DNA from: Flavobacteriaceae bacterium
Lineage (GTDB): Bacteria; Bacteroidota; Bacteroidia; Flavobacteriales; Flavobacteriaceae
Length of the DNA stretch: 64,000 nucleotides
Assembly: GCA_947451525.1 (NCBI GenBank)
Contig: CANFZM010000001.1
Span: 1 to 64,000, forward strand
Direction: 5' to 3'
Below, piece after piece: positions 51,910 through 60,951 of the stretch. Each line of letters begins with the position of its first letter. Within the stretch, counting starts at the first letter, position 1. The notes under the pieces are model-generated. The model was not told the DNA's origin and ran no database searches. It saw only the letters and a list, made by a program, of their open reading frames with translations. A program made the translations under genes and the position numbers.

Positions 51910-53580
51910 ATGCAAACCTTAGCAACCAAAGACTATATTGTTTTCTTCCTCTACTTTGTGATTATTGTAGGATACGGATTTTGGATTTACAACAAAAAGA
52001 AAAAAGAACACACCAGCAGTAAAGATTATTTTCTTGCCGAAGGTTCGCTTACTTGGTGGGCAATTGGTGCTTCCTTGATTGCCAGTAACATTAGTGCCGA
52101 ACAGTTTATTGGAATGAGTGGAAGCGGATTCAAAATGGGATTGGCCATTGCAACTTATGAATGGATGGGAGCCGCTACTTTAGTAATTGTGGCAATTTTC
52201 TTTATGCCTGTCTATCTTAAAAATAAGATTTTCACTATGCCACAATACCTCAACAAAAGGTACAATAGCAATGTAGCCATGATTATGGCAGTGTTTTGGC
52301 TGTTATTATATGTTTTGGTTAACCTAACTTCTATTTTATATTTAGGAGCCTTAGCCATAAGCAGTATATCGGGTTTAAACCTTACTTTTTGTATGATTTT
52401 CTTAGCCTTTTTTGCTGTGATGATTACCCTTGGCGGCATGAAAGTTATTGGATATACCGATGTTATTCAGGTGTTTTTCTTAATTTTAGGAGGATTGATT
52501 ACAACCTATTTGGCTTTGAATTTGGTATCTAAAGAATTTGGCACAACGGGTGTACTTAATGGGTTTAATCTAATGACAACGCATGCCAACGATCATTTTC
52601 ATATGATTTTTAACAAATCCAATCCTAATTATATGGACCTTCCAGGGCTTTCGGTTTTAATTGGAGGTATGTTAATCATCAATTTGAATTATTGGGGTTG
52701 TAACCAATACATCACCCAACGTGCTTTGGGTGCCGACTTGAAAACGGCTCGTGGTGGTATATTATTCGCGGCTTTTTTAAAATTATTAATGCCAATTATC
52801 GTCGTTTTACCAGGAATTGCAGCCTACGTTTTATATCAAAATGGTCATTTTCATACGGAAATGCTGCAAGACGGAAGCGTAAATCCAGATAGGGCTTATC
52901 CTATTTTATTGAACTTATTACCTGTAGGATTAAAAGGACTTTCTTTTGCTGCTTTAACCGCTGCTATTGTGGCATCGTTAGCCGGAAAAGCCAACAGTAT
53001 TGCTACTATTTTCACTTTGGATGTTTATAAAACAAAATTGAATGTTGCTGCAGACGAAAAGAAATTAGTTAAAATCGGAAAACTTACAATAGTAGTTGCT
53101 ATGCTAATTGCCGTTGTTGTTGCGCCACTTTTAGGAATTGACAAAAAAGGAGGATTTCAATACATTCAGGAATACACAGGCTTTGTGAGTCCGGGAGTAT
53201 TTGCCATGTTTGTTTTAGGTTTCTTCTGGAAAAAAACTACTTCCAATGCGGCTTTGTTTGCCACTATTGGCGGATTTTTATTTTCTATAATTTTCAAATT
53301 TATGCCTGCTTTTATCGATTTATCGTTCTTAAACCCAACTGGATTTGCAGTACAAAACGCGAATGGAGTTTTTGAAATTCCGTTTATAGATAGAATGGGA
53401 TTTGTGTTTTTACTTTGCGTAATCGGAATGTACATCATCAGTATGTTTGAAACTAGAAATGGAGTGCAAACCAATGGATTGGAAATTGACAAAACTATGT
53501 TTAAAATGTCACCAAGTTTTACCGTTGGAATGCTTGTTATTCTTTCGGTTATCGCGGCTTTATATACTATTTTCTGGTAG
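51910..53580 (+). CDS. sodium/sugar symporter (SSS family, SglT-like)
   Basis: A 556-residue SSS transporter with about 14 membrane segments. Segments NISAEQFIGMSGSGF, GLKGLSFAALTAAIVASLAGKANSIATIFTLDVYK and LNYWGCNQYITQRALG are the sodium/glucose-galactose cotransporter signature (SglT). In vSGLT-type proteins these are the sugar and Na sites. Its place after galT points to galactose, or glucose, as substrate. A bidirectional terminator follows at 53604. Confidence 0.93.
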   Translation: MQTLATKDYIVFFLYFVIIVGYGFWIYNKKKKEHTSSKDYFLAEGSLTWWAIGASLIASNISAEQFIGMSGSGFKMGLAIATYEWMGAATLVIVAIFFMPVYLKNKIFTMPQYLNKRYNSNVAMIMAVFWLLLYVLVNLTSILYLGALAISSISGLNLTFCMIFLAFFAVMITLGGMKVIGYTDVIQVFFLILGGLITTYLALNLVSKEFGTTGVLNGFNLMTTHANDHFHMIFNKSNPNYMDLPGLSVLIGGMLIINLNYWGCNQYITQRALGADLKTARGGILFAAFLKLLMPIIVVLPGIAAYVLYQNGHFHTEMLQDGSVNPDRAYPILLNLLPVGLKGLSFAALTAAIVASLAGKANSIATIFTLDVYKTKLNVAADEKKLVKIGKLTIVVAMLIAVVVAPLLGIDKKGGFQYIQEYTGFVSPGVFAMFVLGFFWKKTTSNAALFATIGGFLFSIIFKFMPAFIDLSFLNPTGFAVQNANGVFEIPFIDRMGFVFLLCVIGMYIISMFETRNGVQTNGLEIDKTMFKMSPSFTVGMLVILSVIAALYTIFW

Positions 53581-53603
53581 AAAACAGACAAAAGATTTTA
53601 TAT

Positions 53604-53630
53604 AAAAAGGGCAATTAACTTGCCCTTTTT
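53604..53630. terminator. terminator between symporter and PfkB kinase genes
   Basis: AAAAAGGGCAA and TTGCCCTTTTT pair around TTAAC with T-tracts both ways; it separates the convergent galactose and disaccharide loci. Confidence 0.85.
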
Positions 53631-53644
53631 ATAAAACCTATTTT

Positions 53645-54574
53645 TTATTGAATCAACTTACTAATATCCAAATTATCGGGCAATCTCCCTACACTTTGGA
53701 GTTTTATTGCCGCTAATTTTTGTGCAATAGTGATACTAGTATTTAAGTCATAATCGTTTAATTGCGCATAAAGAAAACCGGTCCAAAAAGCATCTCCTGC
53801 TCCGGTAGTATCTTTTATTTCTTCTAGTGGAATTGCCTTTTGAAATAATAAACCTTCTTTAACATCCGATAAAACTACGCCGTTTTTACCTTTTGTAAGG
53901 CAGATAGTATTCGCACCAAGTGCATGAAAATAATCAAAAATAAATTCTTCCGATTTTACTTCTGCAAATAAACGGTAGCAATCGTCTTCGCTAAGTTTCA
54001 CCAACGGATCATAAGACAAATATTCTTTAATAACTTGTTTGGCTTCTTCTCTATTTGGCCAAATTCGTTCGGAAAAATTAATGTCAATACTCAATTGTAA
54101 ACCCAATTCTTTGGCTCTTTTGGCTCTCTTTAAAATGGTGGTTCTTGCTGGATTTTTGCTTAAAGCAAAACAAGTAGTATGAAATATTTTAGCCTCTGCA
54201 AGAACTGCATCCGGTAATTGTTCTTCATATATTTCACAATCCGCTTGACGATAGGGAATAAAATCGGGGGTTTCTGTAGATTTTGAAACAAAAATAACCG
54301 AAGTTGGTAAGGTATCCGATTTACCTATTTGTGCCGTATTTACCTTATTGGCTTTTAATTTTCGGATAATATAATCACCCAATCCGTCTTGACCGCAAGA
54401 AGCAACCAAAACTGATTTTAATCCCAATCGGGAAGCATTTACCGCAACATTAGTTGGGGAACCTCCAAGAAAACGATGGTAATCTTTGGTTCTATTTATG
54501 GAGGTGTTTACTTCATGACCGATAAAATCAATTAGTACTTCTCCGATACTTATGATGTCTATAGATTTATTCAA
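53645..54574 (-). CDS. PfkB-family carbohydrate kinase, probable fructokinase
   Basis: A 309-residue ribokinase-like sugar kinase. N-terminal SIGEVLIDFIG and FLGGSPTNVAVNASRLG are the PfkB signature 1; EEIKDTTGAGDAFWTGFLYA holds the catalytic Asp and the anion hole. Beside a disaccharide hydrolase and an SLC45-like transporter, the likely substrate is fructose released from sucrose. It is 2 bp after the GH gene's stop, so co-transcribed. Confidence 0.88.
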   Translation of the reverse strand: MNKSIDIISIGEVLIDFIGHEVNTSINRTKDYHRFLGGSPTNVAVNASRLGLKSVLVASCGQDGLGDYIIRKLKANKVNTAQIGKSDTLPTSVIFVSKSTETPDFIPYRQADCEIYEEQLPDAVLAEAKIFHTTCFALSKNPARTTILKRAKRAKELGLQLSIDINFSERIWPNREEAKQVIKEYLSYDPLVKLSEDDCYRLFAEVKSEEFIFDYFHALGANTICLTKGKNGVVLSDVKEGLLFQKAIPLEEIKDTTGAGDAFWTGFLYAQLNDYDLNTSITIAQKLAAIKLQSVGRLPDNLDISKLIQ

Positions 54575-54576
54575 AA

Positions 54577-55752
54577 TTATAATAATAGGTTAAAATTGGT
54601 ATTTAGGCTTTGTTGGAGCATCACTTCTGCGGCTGCACTCCAAGCACAGAACGAAACGCCATTAGGGGCTTCGGTATTGGTATTGAAATTTTCATAAAAG
54701 GAATAATTACCTAGGGCATTGGCTTCTTGAATTTTATTCAAAATAGTGGTTGCTTTTTCTCTTTCCGATTTGGAAAGTAAAGCCAATCCTAAAAAACCAT
54801 TGACCATAGACCAACTTCCTCCATTATGAAACTCATAAGGGAAATTTCTAAATTCGTATTTGCAATTGTTCTTCAACAAATTCCAATGTTCGTCACTTTC
54901 AAAAATAGGAGGCCAAAATGCAGGCACTAATCCTAATTTGGTTTCTGAAGCTAATTTGGTGGCGTGATGCAGAATGTTATTTTGCATTGCATCGGTACCA
55001 ATATTTAAAATAACCGCTAACGAATTTGCGAAAGCATCAAAATTAGTTTTGTATCCCGAAGGTGAAAAAGAACAAGGCATATATCCTTTAAAATCCAATT
55101 CGTTATAAGCGCGTTCGTGGAATTTTTCTCCAATAACATTAGGTTGAAAATTTACCTCAACTTGATTTTTTATGCTGTCTATCTTTTCCGATAATTGCGT
55201 TTCATTTGCAAAATGATTATAACTTCTTAGTGCCCAAATTCGCAATAATTGGTCGTATAAAACATAGCCGTCGGTAATGTATTCATCGGCCCAATTTCCG
55301 GAAAGAGGAACATATAAAAGATGTTTGTTGTTGAATTCCCAAGCATCTAAAAGGGCAAAACATTTTTCTATGGCAACTTTGTTTTTTTCTAGAAAAGCAA
55401 CATCTTTAGTATAATAAACATATTGACAAACGCCAATTACAAACCAAGTAACGGCATCAACCCTTCCGGCTAAACCGCCATAACTGACTTCTATTTTATC
55501 TTCCGAAAAGAAAACATTAGAAGGAATAGTTCCAGTTTTGTGCTGGTGTTGTGCTAAAGTTTCTAAAGTGCTTTTAAAAGTGGCAATCAACTTTTCATCG
55601 CCAGATGCTAATGCTGCCAAACCACATATTACGCCATCTCGAGCCCAAACTCGTTTGTAGTTGGAAGTGTTTTCAGCACTGGCTAAAAATCCGTTTTCTG
55701 TAGAAACTTCGTGCAATAACGCAATTGCTTTTTGGTAGGCTGAATTATTCAC
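54577..55752 (-). CDS. GH100 neutral-invertase-like / amylo-glucosidase-type glycoside hydrolase
   Basis: A 391-residue (alpha/alpha)6-barrel protein. YKRVWARDGVICGLAALASG, GRVDAVTWFVIGVCQYVYYT, YVPLSGNWADEY and YEFHNGGSWSMVNGFLGLAL are features shared by GH100 invertases and amylo-1,6-glucosidase-like enzymes. No signal peptide, so cytoplasmic. With a PfkB kinase and an SLC45-like permease in the same operon, sucrose splitting is the best guess, but a debranching or trehalase-like activity is possible. It overlaps the MFS gene by 8 bp. Confidence 0.75.
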   Translation of the reverse strand: MNNSAYQKAIALLHEVSTENGFLASAENTSNYKRVWARDGVICGLAALASGDEKLIATFKSTLETLAQHQHKTGTIPSNVFFSEDKIEVSYGGLAGRVDAVTWFVIGVCQYVYYTKDVAFLEKNKVAIEKCFALLDAWEFNNKHLLYVPLSGNWADEYITDGYVLYDQLLRIWALRSYNHFANETQLSEKIDSIKNQVEVNFQPNVIGEKFHERAYNELDFKGYMPCSFSPSGYKTNFDAFANSLAVILNIGTDAMQNNILHHATKLASETKLGLVPAFWPPIFESDEHWNLLKNNCKYEFRNFPYEFHNGGSWSMVNGFLGLALLSKSEREKATTILNKIQEANALGNYSFYENFNTNTEAPNGVSFCAWSAAAEVMLQQSLNTNFNLLL

Positions 55753-57058
55753 TTACGGCAATTTTTTTTGTTTTAATAAATAAGGTAAAAATAGCGCTGA
55801 TGAGCAATAATACACCTGCAAAAGTGATTGCCAATCGCGGATCATTATTTAGAAAATGTTTCAAAATGTATCCAAAAGAAATCGTTTGGATGAACATCGG
55901 AATCACAATCATCATATTGATTATTCCCATGTAAACGCCATAACGTTCTTTAGGAATGGCACTTACTATCATTAGATAAGGAATCCCCATCATGCTTGCC
56001 CATCCTATTCCGAAACCGGTAATGGCGGGGAATAATAAATATTTATTGTGGATGTGTGGAAATACTAAAAACCCAATTGCCGCTAGAATTAAACATCCAA
56101 AATGAACTTTTTTGGCAGAAAATTTTCTAGCAAAATAAACCAAACTAAACGCACATAAAAAGGTAACGATATTGTACCAGCCGTTAACTAAACCGGTCCA
56201 ACTTACTGCTTCTCCATACAATTTCATGTCTTTTTCGGGAGTGGTATTCCAAACCGAAAGCGCAATACTTTTGGAGGAATTTTGCCAATAACAAAACAAG
56301 GCATACCATTGAAACAAATACACTAAGGCCAGTTGCCACATCACTTTGGGCATCTCGGTTATTGCTTTAAAAATATCTATAAAAGGCGTAACTATATTTA
56401 AAGGTTCGCTCTTCATTTTTTGCAGTTCTTCTTGCGTAGGCTCGATTTCTTTGGTAGTGTGTGAACTCCACCAAACCGAAGCGATAGAACAAATAGATCC
56501 TAGAAAAAAGGAAGCGAAAACCCAAGTGGGTAATTTACCCATAGTGCCAATAAATAAAAGCGGAAAAACAAATAACGATACATTGGCTAGGGTTTGCCCG
56601 AAACCAGTAAAAAAACTTTGTGCTTGAAAGCCAGTTGGTTGTTGGGTTGCATCTAATTTATCTGCAATAAAAGCACGATAAGGCTCCATTGCGGTATTAT
56701 TACCAACATCTAAAATCCAAAGTAATCCTGCTGCCATCCAAAGGGAACTACTAAAAGGAAAAAGAAATAATGCTAGACTACAAATTAAGGCTCCGATTAA
56801 GAAAAAAGGTTTTCTTCGTCCACCAAATTTTGGAGACCAAGTTTTATCACTCAAAGCACCAATAATGGGTTGAATGATTAATCCTGTTAATGGTCCTGCT
56901 AAATTTAGAATTGGAATTTGATCGGGGTGTGCTCCTAAAAAATCGTAGATAGGATTGACGGCACTTTGTTGCAAACCAAAACTATATTGGATACCAAGGA
57001 ACCCAACGTTCATGTTGATTATTTGCCAAAAAGTTAATGTCGGTTTTTTTAAATTCAT
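55745..57058 (-). CDS. SLC45-like MFS disaccharide transporter
   Basis: A 437-residue MFS transporter with 12 predicted membrane segments. The N-terminus NVGFLGIQYSFGLQQSAVNP and DKTWSPKFGGRRKPFFLIGA (the motif A-like RxGRR loop) and ILDVGNNTAMEPYRAFIAD resemble the plant sucrose carriers and SLC45 proteins. It should take up a disaccharide, probably sucrose or maltose, across the inner membrane with protons. It is followed with 8-bp overlap by the GH100-like gene. A terminator-like hairpin separates it from the TonB receptor gene. Confidence 0.85.
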   Translation of the reverse strand: MNLKKPTLTFWQIINMNVGFLGIQYSFGLQQSAVNPIYDFLGAHPDQIPILNLAGPLTGLIIQPIIGALSDKTWSPKFGGRRKPFFLIGALICSLALFLFPFSSSLWMAAGLLWILDVGNNTAMEPYRAFIADKLDATQQPTGFQAQSFFTGFGQTLANVSLFVFPLLFIGTMGKLPTWVFASFFLGSICSIASVWWSSHTTKEIEPTQEELQKMKSEPLNIVTPFIDIFKAITEMPKVMWQLALVYLFQWYALFCYWQNSSKSIALSVWNTTPEKDMKLYGEAVSWTGLVNGWYNIVTFLCAFSLVYFARKFSAKKVHFGCLILAAIGFLVFPHIHNKYLLFPAITGFGIGWASMMGIPYLMIVSAIPKERYGVYMGIINMMIVIPMFIQTISFGYILKHFLNNDPRLAITFAGVLLLISAIFTLFIKTKKIAVSE

Positions 57059-57084
57059 TTTTTTAATGATTTAATAGTTTAAAA

Positions 57085-57120
57085 AACAATTCCTGAGCTA
57101 AATTAAGCACAGGAATTGTT
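57085..57120 (-). terminator. terminator/attenuator between the TonB receptor and MFS genes
   Basis: AACAATTCCTG and CAGGAATTGTT pair with a 14-nt loop; the minus strand reads on into TTTTTAAAC. It lies after the receptor stop (57148) and before the MFS start (57058), so it would give high receptor and lower downstream expression. Confidence 0.7.
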
Positions 57121-57147
57121 AACTAACAAAATTTAAACATGAATTTT

Positions 57148-59766
57148 TTAGAATCTGTAAGTAATTGCCATAGATACAGATCTTCCTGGCATTGGTCTTG
57201 CTCTAATATAATTTACTTTATTTTCTGTAATACTTCCTTCTTCTGCTTCGGTAATAGCCAAAGTGTTCAATAAATTGTTTCCAGATAAATTTAAAGATAA
57301 TCCTTTAGTTAAAGTGAAATCTACAAAAGAATTAACAATCATAAATCCTTTCATAACTAACTTGTTTTCGTCTTGTGTGTATGCTTTAGATTGTCCGATA
57401 AAACTGAAACCAATTGCATTATTGTTTTTTCCAAATTTGTAAGATGGAATAAAGTTATACATTAATTTTGGTTGTCTTCTTGGCTCATTTCCTTTGTTGT
57501 CTCCAGAAGTAACTTCTGCTTTAGTATAGGTTAAAGCACCTCTAAGATTCAAATCTTTGCTCACATTGTAAGCTGTTTCAATCTCTAAACCAAGTGATTT
57601 GTAATTGTTTTGGATGATAGATTGCGTAGTTGCTTCAAATCCACCTTGCTCATCTGTTTTTGCTTGAAAAGCAGTAGCATATAAATATCCTTTAGAGAAT
57701 TTTTGTTTGAAACCAACTTCTGATTGTGTTAAGAAATCTAATGCGTTGATTTTACTTCCATCCATGTAGTTTAATCCAGAGAATAAGATTCTATCTGCTT
57801 TAGCAGAAGCACCTTTACTCATTCTAGCAAAAATAGATTGGCTTGAAGACAATAAATAGTTAGCACCAACTGAGTAAGAAGTATAGTGGTAATCGTAATG
57901 AACAGCAGTTGCATTAGAAGTATTTACAGCATATACATTAGCTTCTGCTGGAGAAATAACACCATTGTGATTTACATCAAATGCTGAAGAAGTTCCTCCT
58001 GCAAAAGATCCACTTACTTTACCCATGTCGTAACGTAAACCTGCTTCAATAGAAAGTTTGTCGGTAGCATTTACACTAATGTTTGCATAAGGTGCAGAAA
58101 CATTGTATTGTGTATCGTAGTTTCTAGCCAAGTTACCCCAAGCTGGAGTACCATAAGCATACAATCCGTTTTCAGAAAGTAAAGTACCACTTCCGTTAGT
58201 AACGTTTATCAATCTTGGGTTGTTATCAGATACTTCTTGTAAGTAAGAATTCCATAACCAAGACATAGAAATGTTTTGGAAAGATTTGAAGAATCCAGCA
58301 GTTACATCTACTTTATCAAACTTTTTAGACACTTTTAAATCGTTCATAAAGTTATTGAAGTTGTTCAATTGCGTATCAAACATGTGAATTCTTGATACTA
58401 AGCCGTTTGCTGTATTAAATGGCGTACCACTATTAGCATAAGTTAAAGTAGAACCTGTACCAAAAGAAGATGCAATTGATGCGGCAGATCCAACTTCTGC
58501 TGGAAACGGAGCAATAAATCCTCCATTGTTGGAAGAATATCTTCCGTTTTCAGAAATTTTCCAACCATTGTCTAAATTAAAATTAGCACTAGCTCCAATA
58601 GATTTAGAAACTGGATGCATACCATCAGAAACGGTTGCTCTTCTTAATTGTCCATCAGGACCTAAACCAACATTATGGTCTAAATAAACCGATTGTAATG
58701 CTCCATGAGTAGCATCAAAACCATCAATACTTCCCCAAGATGGGTTAGCATTTGTACCAGAAACTTGAACTGGCACTGGCATGTAAGCTGCTGCTCTGTC
58801 ATCTAAAAATTTAGTGTAAACAGTTACAGAACCATTAGAAAACTCTTTAGTAAGGTTGAATTTAAATTGACCTCCGTTGTTAGAAGTAAATCCTGTTTTT
58901 CTTACCCCTTCACCAACTCTGTAAAAACCACCTGTGTGAAAGTATAATCCGTCTCCAATTTTAGTTCCGTAGTCAAAATCAGTTCTAAAGTTATTATAAT
59001 CCAATCCGAAACCTGTAGAAACTTTACCACCTTCTGTTTTACCAGTTTTGCTAATAAAGTTGATGATTCCTCCTGGAGAGTTAGTTGCTAATATAGAAGC
59101 TGAACCTCCACGGATTGCTTCCACTTTGGCTACATTTCCGTCAAATCTTGTGAAAATATCGGCAGTTGCAAAAGAAATATCTCCAAATAATAATACCGGA
59201 AGACCATCTTCTTGAATTTGTAAATATTTAGATCCACCAGAAGAAATTGGCACACCACGTACTGCAATGTTAGAGTTTCCTTCACCACCAGAAGATTCCG
59301 AACGAATACCTGGAATAGTTCTGAAAATCTCTGCTGTAGAGCGAGGAGCCGATTGCTCAATTTGTTTCACATCTAAAGTAGTGATAGAAACACTGGATTG
59401 TAATTTAGTTTTAGGATTAACAACTCCTGTAACCACTACTTCTTCTAAATTAGAAGCGTCTTCTTTAAGTACAACATCCAAGGTTGTGTTTCCGTTTACA
59501 GAAACATTTTGTTTGTTGGTTTTAAACCCAACATAAGATACAGATACTGAAACAGTACCATTTGGTATTCCAGAAATAGAATAAGTTCCTTCTGCACTTG
59601 TTGAAGTAGATTTGGAACCTGCAGTAACATTAGCGCCGCTAACTGCAACTCCATTACTGTCAGAAACTTTTCCTGATAAAACACCACTTTGAGCGAACGA
59701 TTGATTGAACAACACTAAGGCTGCTACGACCATCATTTTTTTCAAAAAATTAGTAATTTTTTTCAT
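57148..59766 (-). CDS. TonB-dependent outer-membrane receptor
   Basis: An 872-residue receptor. Signal peptide, then a carboxypeptidase-regulatory-like domain (GVLSGKVSDSNGVAVSGANV, residues 27-110), a plug domain (VSITTLDVKQIEQSAPRSTA, IAVRGVP, PGGIINFISKTG) and a large beta-barrel with a C-terminal Phe (SVSMAITYRF). It imports a sugar using TonB energy. No SusD partner is found near. Its gene starts beside two LacI operators and the divergent LacI gene; downstream are the MFS, GH and kinase genes. Confidence 0.93.
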   Translation of the reverse strand: MKKITNFLKKMMVVAALVLFNQSFAQSGVLSGKVSDSNGVAVSGANVTAGSKSTSTSAEGTYSISGIPNGTVSVSVSYVGFKTNKQNVSVNGNTTLDVVLKEDASNLEEVVVTGVVNPKTKLQSSVSITTLDVKQIEQSAPRSTAEIFRTIPGIRSESSGGEGNSNIAVRGVPISSGGSKYLQIQEDGLPVLLFGDISFATADIFTRFDGNVAKVEAIRGGSASILATNSPGGIINFISKTGKTEGGKVSTGFGLDYNNFRTDFDYGTKIGDGLYFHTGGFYRVGEGVRKTGFTSNNGGQFKFNLTKEFSNGSVTVYTKFLDDRAAAYMPVPVQVSGTNANPSWGSIDGFDATHGALQSVYLDHNVGLGPDGQLRRATVSDGMHPVSKSIGASANFNLDNGWKISENGRYSSNNGGFIAPFPAEVGSAASIASSFGTGSTLTYANSGTPFNTANGLVSRIHMFDTQLNNFNNFMNDLKVSKKFDKVDVTAGFFKSFQNISMSWLWNSYLQEVSDNNPRLINVTNGSGTLLSENGLYAYGTPAWGNLARNYDTQYNVSAPYANISVNATDKLSIEAGLRYDMGKVSGSFAGGTSSAFDVNHNGVISPAEANVYAVNTSNATAVHYDYHYTSYSVGANYLLSSSQSIFARMSKGASAKADRILFSGLNYMDGSKINALDFLTQSEVGFKQKFSKGYLYATAFQAKTDEQGGFEATTQSIIQNNYKSLGLEIETAYNVSKDLNLRGALTYTKAEVTSGDNKGNEPRRQPKLMYNFIPSYKFGKNNNAIGFSFIGQSKAYTQDENKLVMKGFMIVNSFVDFTLTKGLSLNLSGNNLLNTLAITEAEEGSITENKVNYIRARPMPGRSVSMAITYRF

Positions 59767-59809
59767 TTTAGATTTTTGTTTGATTAATAAAAAAGGTTGA
59801 TTTATTTTT

Positions 59810-59817
59810 CGAAATTA
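59810..59817 (-). promoter_or_regulatory. possible -7 box TAATTTCG of the TonB receptor gene
   Basis: One mismatch to TAnnTTTG on the minus strand, 44 nt before the ATG at 59766. The LacI operators lie 35-75 bp further upstream. Confidence 0.3.
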
Positions 59818-59851
59818 TATTTTTAGTTAACATTAAATTAGCAAATCGGTA

Positions 59852-59887
59852 TCGAAAACGTTTTCGAAAGCACCGAAAACGTTTTCG
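59852..59887. promoter_or_regulatory. two perfect LacI-type operators CGAAAACGTTTTCG
   Basis: Copy 1 is at 59853-59866 (16 bp with TCGA ends) and copy 2 at 59874-59887. Their centres are 21 bp apart, two helical turns, so dimers would bind the same face. The central CG and AACGTT form are typical of LacI-family sites. They lie between the divergent receptor and regulator genes. Confidence 0.85.
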
Positions 59888-59890
59888 TTT

Positions 59891-59920
59891 TTGAAATTAA
59901 AATTATTATTAGCATATTTG
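59891..59920 (+). promoter_or_regulatory. promoter of the LacI gene
   Basis: TTG at 59891-59893, a 19-nt spacer, and CATATTTG at 59913-59920 (one mismatch to TAnnTTTG). It begins 4 bp past operator 2, so the regulator probably controls its own synthesis. Confidence 0.55.
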
Positions 59921-59924
59921 TTAA

Positions 59925-60944
59925 ATGAAAGAGACAACTTTAAAACATATTGCGGAAACTTTAGGGATTTCTATTACTACGGTTTCCAAAGCCCTAAAAA
60001 ATTATCCAGACGTAAGCGAAAAGACTAAAAAATCGGTTTTAGATCTTGCTAATAGTTTGCAATATACTCCCAATTCCTTTGCAGTTAACCTTAGAACGAA
60101 AGAATCTAGAACCATTGGTTTGATAATTCCTGAGGTGGTGCATCATTTTTTCTCTAGTGTAGTTAACGGAATTATTGCCGAAGCAGAAAAAAATGGCTAT
60201 TTGGTTATCATTCTGCAATCCAACGAATCGTTAGAGTTGGAAAAAAAACAAGTGGAATTGCTTATAAATAAAAGAGTAGATGGAATTATTCTTTCGCTTT
60301 CTAACGAATCTAACGATGACCTTCATTTAAAGGAGATTATTAGAAGAGAAATTCCGTTAGTACAATTTGATAAAATCGCAAAATTAATTCCGAGTTCTAA
60401 GGTAATCATCAACGACCAAAAGGCGGCTTTTGAAGCAACCGAACATTTAATACAAAAAGGCTGCAAGAAAATTGCGCACATTCGTGGGCCTATAAATCCT
60501 CAAAATGCTATTGATAGATTTTTAGGGTACAAAAAAGCATTAGAAAAAAACAATATTCCTTTCGATTCTAAATTAGTTTATACCTGCAAAAACGTAACAT
60601 TTGAAGAAGGAAAAGAATTTGCAGAACAAATAATTAATGACCACCCAGATGTAGATGGAATTTTTGTCATAACCGACTTAGTTGCTGTTGGAGTTTTGGC
60701 TTATTTTAATGAAAACAATATTAAAGTTCCGCAACAGGTTAAGATAATTGGGTTTAGTAATTGGTTCATGTCGCAAGTAATTACTCCAAAATTAAGCACG
60801 GTAGATCAGCCAAGTTATGAAATGGGGGTGCAATCGTTCTCCTTATTATTAGAAGAAATGAATGCTCGCAAAGAATCATTACCATTTGAACCAAAAACTA
60901 AAGAACTTACCACTACTATAATAGAAAGAGATTCTACTAAATAG
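59925..60944 (+). CDS. LacI-family transcriptional regulator
   Basis: A 339-residue LacI-type protein. The HTH is TLKHIAETLGISITTVSKAL with the hinge YTPNSFAVNLR, followed by the periplasmic-binding-type sensor (RTIGLIIPEVVHHFFSSVVN, GIILSLSNE, HIRGPINPQNAIDRFLGYKK, STVDQPSYEMGVQSFSLLLE). It is divergent from the TonB receptor operon and has twin operators in between. The inducer is probably the imported disaccharide or a hydrolysis product. Confidence 0.95.
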   Translation: MKETTLKHIAETLGISITTVSKALKNYPDVSEKTKKSVLDLANSLQYTPNSFAVNLRTKESRTIGLIIPEVVHHFFSSVVNGIIAEAEKNGYLVIILQSNESLELEKKQVELLINKRVDGIILSLSNESNDDLHLKEIIRREIPLVQFDKIAKLIPSSKVIINDQKAAFEATEHLIQKGCKKIAHIRGPINPQNAIDRFLGYKKALEKNNIPFDSKLVYTCKNVTFEEGKEFAEQIINDHPDVDGIFVITDLVAVGVLAYFNENNIKVPQQVKIIGFSNWFMSQVITPKLSTVDQPSYEMGVQSFSLLLEEMNARKESLPFEPKTKELTTTIIERDSTK

Positions 60945-60951
60945 ATTTTAA

